Origin: an uncultured Bacteroidales bacterium
Lineage (GTDB): Bacteria > Bacteroidota > Bacteroidia > Bacteroidales > Muribaculaceae
Assembly (NCBI GenBank): GCA_900554715.1
Contig: USIN01000116.1
Span: forward strand, 1-6,074
Direction: 5' to 3'
DNA: 6,074 nt
The notes under the pieces were generated by a model. That model was given only the letters and a program-made list of their open reading frames with translations, had not been told where the DNA came from and searched no databases. Shown here one piece after another: positions 1-5,733 of this stretch (position 1 is its first letter; each line of letters begins with the position of its first letter). The translations under genes and the position numbers were made by a program.

Positions 1-445
1 GATCGCGGGCCACCTGCGCGGCCACCATCGCATAGCGCGCCACCTCCTCCATGAGGTTCGCGCCGTATTTGCCCGAAAAGGTGTAGCGCTGCTTCCAGAG
101 GTCGGTCGTCTCCCACGTCTTGTGTCCCGTGCGGACGTACTCGTCGTGATAGGACTTGTACTCTTCGGGCGAGACGTAGGGGACCATGTTCGAGTCGATG
201 CGGATGAACGACATCTTCTTCCACAGCTCCTCCGTATCGCCGGAGGCGGCGCCGAAGAGCGTCTCCACGTCGCTGGCGTTGACCACGCGCACATAGTTCT
301 GGTCTTCGTCTCCGGTGGCACGGGGCATGACGAAGGTCACGTTGACATCGTTTCGCGCCAGCCCGCGCGTCATGCCGTAGCAGGCCGTACCCAGACCGCC
401 TGCGATATGAGGGGGAAATTCCCATCCGAACATTAATGCTTTCAT
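1..445 (-). CDS. glycogen/starch synthase-like glycosyltransferase (partial, N-terminal 148 codons)
   Basis: N-terminal part of a GT-B glycosyltransferase, read by translating the reverse strand from the ATG at 445; the window edge cuts it after 148 codons, with no stop. The start MKALMFGWEFPPHIAGGLGT (residues 1-20) is the first Rossmann strand plus the glycine-rich nucleotide-sugar loop of the glycogen/starch synthase group. Known family role: transfer of glucose from a nucleotide sugar to the non-reducing end of an alpha-1,4-glucan in the cytoplasm. Classical GlgA has a Lys-x-Gly-Gly-Leu loop; here the loop is Ile-Ala-Gly-Gly-Leu, so it belongs to the GT4/archaeal-like branch and donor preference is uncertain. 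An in-frame Met at residue 5 is a weaker alternative start because the beta strand would be cut. It lies 32 bp behind the debranching enzyme gene, so almost certainly shares its transcript. Not in the supplied ORF list because it runs off the edge, but the frame is open throughout. Confidence 0.9.
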   Translation of the reverse strand, partial: MKALMFGWEFPPHIAGGLGTACYGMTRGLARNDVNVTFVMPRATGDEDQNYVRVVNASDVETLFGAASGDTEELWKKMSFIRIDSNMVPYVSPEEYKSYHDEYVRTGHKTWETTDLWKQRYTFSGKYGANLMEEVARYAMVAAQVARD

Positions 446-477
446 GTTGAAGATATATCTGGATGTTAGGAGATTAG

Positions 478-2436
478 TTAATTGTCAATGCTCAGGCGCT
501 TGAGTGTCCTGAGTGTGCGGAGCACTTCGGCCACGTTTGTGGCGTGAGATATGGCGCCGCGGCCGCTGAAGGGCGGGTTGCCGTCATAGAGCTGCGAGAG
601 CGAGCCGATGCAGCCGTTGGGCATCTCGTCCTCGAAGCCGATGAGCATGCGGTCGATATAGCTGACGCCGCTCATGCCGAACACTCTCAGATAGGCGTCG
701 GCGTAGAAGCCCATCAGCCACGGACGTGCCGGACCCTGATGAAGCGCCAGTTCGCGGTCGCGGGGCGAGCCGAGATAGTTGGGACGGTAACCGTAGCTCT
801 TGGGCGAGAGGCTGCGCAGGCCCTTGGGGGTCAGCAGTTCGCGGGTGACAACGTCGAGCACGCTCTTGCGCTGGCGACGGTCGAGCGGCGAGTAGTCGAG
901 GCCGATGGCGACAGCCATGTTGGGACGCACCGACGGGTCGGCGTAGTTGCCGTCGACATAGTCGTAGAGGTAGCCGCTGTCGTTGAGGAAGGTCGTGACG
1001 AAGGGTTCTTTCATCTTCTCAGCCGTCTCTGTCCAGCGGTCACGGCGGCCGTCAAAGTCGGGATTGCCCTCGGTGAGGGCGGCGCCGAACATCAGGGCGT
1101 TATACCACAGGGCGTTGAATTCGACCAGATAGCCCGAGCGAGGTATGACGGGACGGCCGTCGAGGGTCGAGTTCATCCATGAGACGGGCGACGTCGTGCC
1201 GAGGGTCATCACCATGCCGTTGTCAGGGTTGACACGCAGGTTGGGGTGTCCGTTGTCGAGGATATAGTCGAGGATTTCGCCGACGAAGGTTGTATAGTGC
1301 TCGCGGGCTGCGGGCGTTCCTATGCTCTTGGCATATTGTTGGATAGCCCAGATGGCCCAGAGAGGTATGTCGGGGAGGTCGATACCCTGGATGCGGTCTG
1401 ATAGCTCGCCGGTGGCCATGAAGTGGGTCAGCGCGCGTTTGGCCGTAGCCATGATGGCCTCGAAGTCGGCGCGGTGGTCGATCGCCAGTGTCAGACCCGG
1501 CAGGGCCATGAAAGTGTTGCGGGCAAGCACGACGCCCCAGGGATATCCCGAGATGACATACATGTTGTCGCTGCCTTTATGTCTGAGATAGAATTGTTTG
1601 GCGGCGTTTTTCAAGCAGTTGTAGAAGCTCGTGCGGGCAGTGCGCGAGGCTATCTCGGCCTCATACATCTTGGCGAGCGAGCGGGGTTTGATTTCAGAGA
1701 TGCCGGCCGAGAAGATTATCGATTCGCCTTTCTTGATAGGCACCTCGAAATAGCCGGGCACCCAGAGGTCTTCGGTGTAAGGCACACCGCGCTCGAGGTC
1801 TTTGACATACTCGATGTCGCGGTACCAGTCGGCCTTGTCGACCCAGACGGGTTTGCGGCTGAACTGCATGTAGAGCGTCGGGAAACCGTCGTAGAGGCAG
1901 CTTGCCACGCCGTTGTCGCAGGGTATGATTTCGCGGTTTATGGCGTCGTTGGCGACACACAGGCTGTTGCTCTCGCGGAAAGCGAGGAAGGGCTGGAAGC
2001 GCAGGGTCGTGGCCGAGTGAGCCTCGACGAGGGTATAGCGTATGAGAATGCGGTTTTCCTCCGAGATGAATATTTTTTCTTTTGTGAGGATGACGCCGCC
2101 GACGCGATAGGTCGTGCGGGGCACGCTCTCACAGTCAAACTCGCGGATATACTTGTGTCCGTTAGGACTGTAGACGCCTCCTTTGTAGCGGTGGATGCCG
2201 AGGTTGAACGGCGCTCCGTGCTGAATGACCGTCTCGTCGAGCGACGACAGCATCACAAAGGGTTTGTTGCCCTTGTCGGGCAGCGGTATCACAAGCAGAC
2301 CGTGCTGCTTGCGGGTGTTACAGCCGACAAGCGAGGTGCAGTGATATGCGCCGGCCTGATTGGTGCGTAACATTTCTTTGGGAAGCGACTGCTCGAGATT
2401 GATCAGGAGGTTCTTGTCAAACTTGAGGTAACTCAT
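478..2436 (-). CDS. glycogen debranching enzyme-like protein (amylo-alpha-1,6-glucosidase family), active site apparently altered
   Basis: Full-length 652-aa protein of the bacterial glycogen debranching enzyme family. Domain order: N-terminal beta-rich GDE_N domain (about residues 15-250; signature around 27-47, ending NTRKQHGLL), then the (alpha/alpha)6 GDE_C glucosidase domain (about 275-645). Recognisable family blocks are GYPW (297-300), ALPGLTLAID (311-320), WMNS (420-423), VEFNALWYNAL (438-448), SVRPNM (502-507), LTPKGLRSLSPKS (535-547), HQG..RPW (566-573) and DGNPPF..RGAIS (618-630). The family hydrolyses the alpha-1,6-linked glucose left at glycogen branch points in the cytoplasm. 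Oddity: at the (A/G)RDT position, where the family has the proposed catalytic Asp, it has Asn307, and at the PELFDG-type position it has Gln615 for Glu; the TxWPW block reads PARPW. Activity is therefore doubtful although the frame is intact. ATG at 2436 gives the usual family N-terminus. First gene of an operon with the downstream glycosyltransferase. Confidence 0.93.
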   Translation of the reverse strand: MSYLKFDKNLLINLEQSLPKEMLRTNQAGAYHCTSLVGCNTRKQHGLLVIPLPDKGNKPFVMLSSLDETVIQHGAPFNLGIHRYKGGVYSPNGHKYIREFDCESVPRTTYRVGGVILTKEKIFISEENRILIRYTLVEAHSATTLRFQPFLAFRESNSLCVANDAINREIIPCDNGVASCLYDGFPTLYMQFSRKPVWVDKADWYRDIEYVKDLERGVPYTEDLWVPGYFEVPIKKGESIIFSAGISEIKPRSLAKMYEAEIASRTARTSFYNCLKNAAKQFYLRHKGSDNMYVISGYPWGVVLARNTFMALPGLTLAIDHRADFEAIMATAKRALTHFMATGELSDRIQGIDLPDIPLWAIWAIQQYAKSIGTPAAREHYTTFVGEILDYILDNGHPNLRVNPDNGMVMTLGTTSPVSWMNSTLDGRPVIPRSGYLVEFNALWYNALMFGAALTEGNPDFDGRRDRWTETAEKMKEPFVTTFLNDSGYLYDYVDGNYADPSVRPNMAVAIGLDYSPLDRRQRKSVLDVVTRELLTPKGLRSLSPKSYGYRPNYLGSPRDRELALHQGPARPWLMGFYADAYLRVFGMSGVSYIDRMLIGFEDEMPNGCIGSLSQLYDGNPPFSGRGAISHATNVAEVLRTLRTLKRLSIDN

Positions 2437-2523
2437 GTCGTAAAAAAGTGGGTTATGATATAGGTTTTAGTTATGTTTATTCGACTCGTGTCAGTTATTT
2501 TCACGAAATTAACAACTATTTCC

Positions 2524-2560
2524 GACCCCACAAAATTATTCCTCGCCCAAAACCCTAAAA
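2524..2560 (-). promoter_or_regulatory. candidate Bacteroidetes-type promoter for the glycogen operon
   Basis: On the minus strand there is a perfect TAnnTTTG -7 box, TAATTTTG (2531-2538), with a TTTT element (2557-2560) 18 bp upstream that matches three of four bases of the TTTG -33 box. Transcription would start near 2524, leaving a leader of about 90 nt before the ATG at 2436. The intergenic gap of 2437-2605 holds nothing else I can support: no convincing terminator hairpin follows the upstream ATPase gene. Confidence 0.4.
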
Positions 2561-2605
2561 CTGCTCAATAACATATAACGGCAGGGTGGCACCGGCGCTT
2601 TTATG

Positions 2606-3937
2606 TCACATATCTTCCAAAGTGAGCAGCTTGGTTTCGATTTGGTATTTGGACAGCAGGGTGGCTTTCAGGTGGTTGACTTTTGCCATAAAGTCCTTGT
2701 GGTCGTAGTTGCGTCGCTGGCGCTTAACTTCGGCGGCTAAGGCTGTTTTGCCGTCGATTTTGATGCCGACGATGTCAATCTCGTTGGCGTCTTTGCCTTT
2801 CTTGCGCTCCCACCATGAGCCAAGATCAGAAAATTCGTGACTCTCTATCATCTTTAGACGGAACCATTTTTCGAGCGCATGGCCTGAAAAGGTCGGATAA
2901 TCAGAGAAAACGATGTCTCGAAGCCGCTCGAAGTTATTCAGCTCGACTAAGGTTTGGTTGCGGTCGAAGTAGTTGAACCAGAATTTCAGGAAGTTGTCAG
3001 TAATTTCATATTGGACGTTCTGTGAGCGAGGCTTAGACATTATCGGGCGGACTCGTTTAATAAGCGAGTAATCTTCAATGAGGCGCTTCAGATGCCCGGC
3101 AACGGTCACGCCGCCCAAAGTGTTTTCGATAGCCCCTTGGGTGTTTATGCCTGAGGCGATACAGTTGAGCACTGAGAAATAAAGGCCGTAATCTTTGCCG
3201 AATTCATCAATCAGAAGTGAGCGGCCTTCGTTAATAAAAGGCGAATTTTCTCTGACGATGTAGTCGATCATACCCTTGACCGATAAATCGGTGTCTTCGC
3301 ATAGTATCTCGATGTATTTCGGCACACCGCCGGTGACGCAATAGAAGGCGAGCAGGTCGTCGTTTGAGTGGTCGGGACGAAAATCGTGCATAATCTCCTT
3401 CATGGTCTCTGTGCCGAAGCCGCTCAGTCGAATGGTTGCATCTGCCCTGCCAAACAATGGTTCGTGGTAGCTTTCAAATATCTTGTGCATCATTGAGTAG
3501 ACCGAACCCATGAGCAGCAGGTTGACATGCGTTTCGTTGCGGTATGTATCCCAGATGTTCTGCATGTCGCTGAAAACCGAGGGGTTGATATTGAAAAATT
3601 CCTGAAACTCATCTATAATCAGGTTGAACTTGCGGGTCTTGGCAAGCTCCATCAACATACGGAATAAGGATTGAAACGATTTTATTTCCTGCGGCACATA
3701 GCAACCGAGTGCCGTAGCTATCAGTCCGGCAAATTCCTCGCACAGGGCTGCCTCGTTTTTTCTGCTTACAAACAGATATACAGTGGGGTACTCACCTTGA
3801 GTAGCCCGCAGCGCGAGCGATGTCTTGCCGATGCGTCGGCGTCCGGTTATGACCGTCATCCACGAACGGGATTCAAATGCACGCGATTGTATGCGCCTTA
3901 GCTCCTCGATTTCTTTAGTGCGATTATAGAATTTCAT
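2606..3937 (-). CDS. AAA+ ATPase, Arch_ATPase/DUF234 type, with C-terminal PD-(D/E)XK nuclease-like domain
   Basis: 443-aa protein. The start MKFYNRTKEIEEL is the typical N-terminus of these ATPases. Walker A is GRRRIGKTS (32-40, Lys38/Thr39), Walker B is LIIDE (106-110), a sensor-1-like strand is LLLMGS (140-145), and Arg164 in LFGRAD is a candidate arginine finger or sensor. A winged-helix-like segment lies at about 245-300 (GGVTVAGHLKRLIEDYSLI). The C-terminal DUF234 domain (about 315-443) shows the PD-(D/E)XK pattern: Glu356, then NEIDIV (Asp388) and AAEVKRQ (Glu403, Lys405). All key residues are present, so ATPase and nuclease-like sites look intact. Family function is poorly known; these genes are widespread in archaea and Bacteroidetes, often as solitary accessory genes. 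The coding sequence is visibly more AT-rich than the glycogen and helicase genes, consistent with acquisition. No in-frame alternative start exists upstream before a stop. A five-codon ATG-TGA frame overlaps its start codon but may be chance. Confidence 0.92.
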   Translation of the reverse strand: MKFYNRTKEIEELRRIQSRAFESRSWMTVITGRRRIGKTSLALRATQGEYPTVYLFVSRKNEAALCEEFAGLIATALGCYVPQEIKSFQSLFRMLMELAKTRKFNLIIDEFQEFFNINPSVFSDMQNIWDTYRNETHVNLLLMGSVYSMMHKIFESYHEPLFGRADATIRLSGFGTETMKEIMHDFRPDHSNDDLLAFYCVTGGVPKYIEILCEDTDLSVKGMIDYIVRENSPFINEGRSLLIDEFGKDYGLYFSVLNCIASGINTQGAIENTLGGVTVAGHLKRLIEDYSLIKRVRPIMSKPRSQNVQYEITDNFLKFWFNYFDRNQTLVELNNFERLRDIVFSDYPTFSGHALEKWFRLKMIESHEFSDLGSWWERKKGKDANEIDIVGIKIDGKTALAAEVKRQRRNYDHKDFMAKVNHLKATLLSKYQIETKLLTLEDM

Positions 3938-3980
3938 AATTTTGTCACCATTGTAATTATTACCGTGGTGACAAAGTTAT
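3936..3980. repeat. 15-bp inverted repeat over the ATPase promoter and start (candidate operator)
   Basis: Left arm ATAATTTTGTCACCA (3936-3950) and right arm TGGTGACAAAGTTAT (3966-3980) are reverse complements at 14 of 15 positions, with a perfect 10-bp core (TTTGTCACCA/TGGTGACAAA) and a 15-bp spacer. Arm centres are 30 bp apart, near three helical turns. The right arm contains the -7 box of the ATPase promoter and the left arm reaches into its start codon. The predicted transcript would begin in the spacer, so the two arms would not both be in the mRNA; this favours a DNA operator over an RNA hairpin. Confidence 0.65.
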
Positions 3981-4003
3981 AAACAATCTTTGGAATGGAC
4001 AAG
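3965..4003 (-). promoter_or_regulatory. candidate Bacteroidetes-type promoter for the ATPase gene
   Basis: On the minus strand, TAACTTTG (3972-3979) is a perfect TAnnTTTG -7 box. A CTTG element (4000-4003), three of four bases of the TTTG -33 box, lies 20 bp upstream. The predicted start site near 3965 gives a short leader of about 28 nt to the ATG at 3937. The -7 box is embedded in the right arm of the inverted repeat, so a protein bound there would block the promoter. Confidence 0.55.
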
Positions 4004-4039
4004 TTTTGAGTAAAATGAATTGATAGTGAAAGTAAAATC

Positions 4040-4080
4040 ATCGCCTTGCAGGCGATATGGACCATGGGCTTCAGCCTTGG
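4040..4080. repeat. paired short hairpins, REP-like or weak terminator
   Basis: Two adjacent palindromes. The first is ATCGCCT-TGC-AGGCGAT (4040-4056), a perfect 7-bp stem with a 3-nt loop. The second is the imperfect CCATGGGCT-TC-AGCCTTGG (4062-4080). In the transcription direction of the helicase and toxin remnant, the first hairpin is followed by GATTTTACTTT, a poor T-tract, so it could act as a weak terminator protecting the ATPase promoter. Two GC-rich palindromes side by side in non-coding DNA also resemble a REP/BIME-type dispersed element. One copy alone cannot decide between these. Confidence 0.4.
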
Positions 4081-4112
4081 AACCTAATCTGTTAGCTGGA
4101 ATTATCGCTATT

Positions 4113-4318
4113 CTATTTCGAGCCGTAATGGCCTTTGGCGATACTACGAAGACGGTTACAATTTCGTCTTAAATGCGATAAATAAGTCGGTTGCCTTTGT
4201 CGATTCGCCGACTCCATAATCCCGCTAAATCACCTTTAAGTTGCTCGACCTGACCTGTACCGGTCATCGGATGTTGCTCAAGTTCCTCAAAGAGAACCGC
4301 GATTATGCCTAACAAAGA
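4113..4318 (-). pseudogene. yoeB: YoeB/Txe-family mRNA-interferase toxin, decayed C-terminal remnant
   Basis: Reading the minus strand from about 4306 gives the segment FEELEQHPMTGTGQVEQL, then KGDLAGLWSRRIDKGNRLIY and RI, followed by a TAA stop at 4169-4171, then DEIVTVFVVS, and after a one-base frame change at about 4137-4142, AKGHYGSK and TAG (4113-4115). This matches the YoeB pattern HPxTGxGKxExL, LSGxWSRRIxxxHRLVY and the terminal xGHYxxK. Family knowledge: YoeB is a ribosome-dependent endoribonuclease using a Glu in the KPEPL block, an Arg after SRRI and a terminal His-Tyr. Here the Glu (VEQL) and Arg (NRLIY) positions persist, the usual His of EHRLVY is Asn, and the His-Tyr is out of frame. 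The first 25 or so residues are missing or scrambled, and no YefM/Phd antitoxin lies upstream, where the helicase ends at once. The gene is dead: N-terminal loss, a stop and a frameshift. Confidence 0.82.
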
Positions 4319-4351
4319 TTGTGCATTGTGCTTCGTACATCGAGCGTCGGG

Positions 4352-5662
4352 TCAGGGTTTTGCGACGGTGACGCGGACGCGGCGGTTTTTGAGTTTGCGG
4401 CCTTTGACGGCTTCGAGGAGGGCGCCGGCGACGCTGCGGTCGACGGCGGCATATGAGGCGTGATCTTTGACGATGATGCGCCCGATGGCTTCGGGCGGCA
4501 TGTTGCCTGCGGCGATGAGGTAGCCGGCGACGTCGCCGCGCGAGATTTTTTCTTTCTTGCCTGCATCGATATAGAGTGTTGTCTTCGAGGCGCGTATGGG
4601 GTTGTCGGCCGGTGTTGAGATGTCGGCGTCGCGGTCGAAGACGACGTAGTCGGGCGTCTTTTCACCGGGGCCGGTAATGACATAGACGTCGCCCGAGGCG
4701 CCGGCGCGGGCCGTGCGGCCGTTGCGGTGTGTCCAGGCTTCGGCCGAGACGGGCAGGTGGTAGTGGATGATGGAGCGGACGCTGTCGAGGTCGAGACCGC
4801 GCGACGCGAGGTCGGTGGTGACGAGGATGGGAGCGCTGCCGTTGTCGGCCATGATGAGGGCCTGCTCGCGGGCGAGCTGCTCGAGTCCTCCGTGGTAGAG
4901 AGCTGCCGGAAAGCCTTTGCGGCGCAGGGCGTCGTAGACGCGTTCGGCGCTCTCGCGGTGGTTGACGAAGACGATTGTCTTGCCGTCGGGCAGCGCTGCG
5001 AGAAGTTTCATGAGTGTGTCGAGCTTGTCGCGCTCGGGCGAGGCGACGCGTGCCACGGCGATGTCGGGCTGCGACGTGTCTGAGAAATCGACGGTCTCGG
5101 CGCCTGTGAGGTCGATGAAGTCGGGGGCTTCGGCAAGAGGGGTGGCTGAGGTCAGGATGATGTGCCGCGGGCGTCCCAGGCGTCGTACGACACGTCGCAT
5201 CTCGTCGTGGAAACCGAGCTCGAGAGCTTTGTCGTATTCGTCGAGGACGACGACGCGGGGCTCGATTAGGCCGATGGTGTCGCGGTTGAGGTGATCGAGC
5301 AGTCGGCCGGGTGTGGCGATGATGATGTCGGGAGTGACACTCAGTGAGCTGCGTTCGTCGGCGAAGCTGTGGCCGCCATATAGCGCTACGGTCTTCATCG
5401 GCAGCGCCAGAGGGCGCACGACGCCGGCAATCTGTATCACCAGCTCGCGTGACGGAGCTATGACGACGGCCTTGACACCCTGACGTGAGGCATTGATGTC
5501 GCGCAGCATCGTCAGGGTGAAGGCGAGAGTCTTGCCGCTGCCTGTCGGCGCGAGTATGATAAGCCGGCTCGCCGTCGAGGCACTGACGGCGAGCTGGAGC
5601 GGGTTGAGGCTTTCGATGCCGAGGCTTTTGCGCGCGGCTTCAAGGATTTGTTTCTCAGTCAT
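4352..5662 (-). CDS. DExD-box ATP-dependent RNA helicase with DbpA-type RNA-binding C-terminus
   Basis: 436-aa superfamily 2 helicase. Motifs in order: divergent Q-motif around LNPLQ (19-23), motif I APTGSGKT (38-45), Ia APSREL (69-74), GG (96-97), Ib TPGR (117-120), motif II DEYD (141-144) instead of DEAD, III SAT (172-174), IV IVFVNHRES (230-238), V TTDLASRGLD (282-291), VI HRNGRTARAG (312-321). Residues about 360-435 form the DbpA/CsdA RNA-binding domain (TLYIDAGKKEKISRGDVAGYL, then VKGRKLKNRRVRV). In DbpA this domain recognises a 23S rRNA hairpin during large-subunit assembly; a similar rRNA role is inferred here. All ATPase motifs look functional. The N-terminus is short, with little sequence before the Q-motif; no in-frame ATG is visible just upstream. 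It follows the thioredoxin-like gene by 71 bp and may be cotranscribed with it. DEYD-type motif II is compatible with activity because the Asp-Glu pair and last Asp are kept. Confidence 0.95.
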   Translation of the reverse strand: MTEKQILEAARKSLGIESLNPLQLAVSASTASRLIILAPTGSGKTLAFTLTMLRDINASRQGVKAVVIAPSRELVIQIAGVVRPLALPMKTVALYGGHSFADERSSLSVTPDIIIATPGRLLDHLNRDTIGLIEPRVVVLDEYDKALELGFHDEMRRVVRRLGRPRHIILTSATPLAEAPDFIDLTGAETVDFSDTSQPDIAVARVASPERDKLDTLMKLLAALPDGKTIVFVNHRESAERVYDALRRKGFPAALYHGGLEQLAREQALIMADNGSAPILVTTDLASRGLDLDSVRSIIHYHLPVSAEAWTHRNGRTARAGASGDVYVITGPGEKTPDYVVFDRDADISTPADNPIRASKTTLYIDAGKKEKISRGDVAGYLIAAGNMPPEAIGRIIVKDHASYAAVDRSVAGALLEAVKGRKLKNRRVRVTVAKP

Positions 5663-5676
5663 TGGCGGACGGGTAA

Positions 5677-5694
5677 GGTCATTAGGGTCATTAA
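5677..5694. repeat. tandem 9-bp repeat in helicase leader
   Basis: GGTCATTAG (5677-5685) is followed directly by GGTCATTAA (5686-5694), eight of nine bases identical, ending 15 bp upstream of the helicase ATG. On the coding strand this reads TTAATGACC-CTAATGACC. It could be a regulator or translation-control site, or chance; nothing in the sequence decides. Confidence 0.35.
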
Positions 5695-5733
5695 CGACGA
5701 TAATGATCTGCTATTCAGTAATTTTTGTCTGAA

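Noticed and set aside
122..2370. Long plus-strand open frames (122-436, 544-1182, 1322-1591, 1423-2370) opposite the glycogen genes
   Set aside because: They are antisense shadows of GC-rich genes whose protein families are clear; their translations are Val/Ala/Arg/Gly-rich without recognisable domains.
4009..4038. Direct repeat AGTAAAAT (4009-4016 and 4031-4038), spaced 22 bp, upstream of the ATPase promoter
   Set aside because: Spacing near two helical turns is suggestive of an activator site, but an 8-bp AT-rich repeat is readily expected by chance in this AT-rich gap.
4040..4080. CRISPR array or attachment site
   Set aside because: Only one pair of dissimilar palindromes; no regularly spaced direct repeats, no integrase and no tRNA end in the window.
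4309..4683. Minus-strand 124-aa frame overlapping the helicase 3' end
   Set aside because: Low-complexity Ser/Pro/Thr/Arg translation in a different frame of the helicase DbpA-domain region; a shadow.
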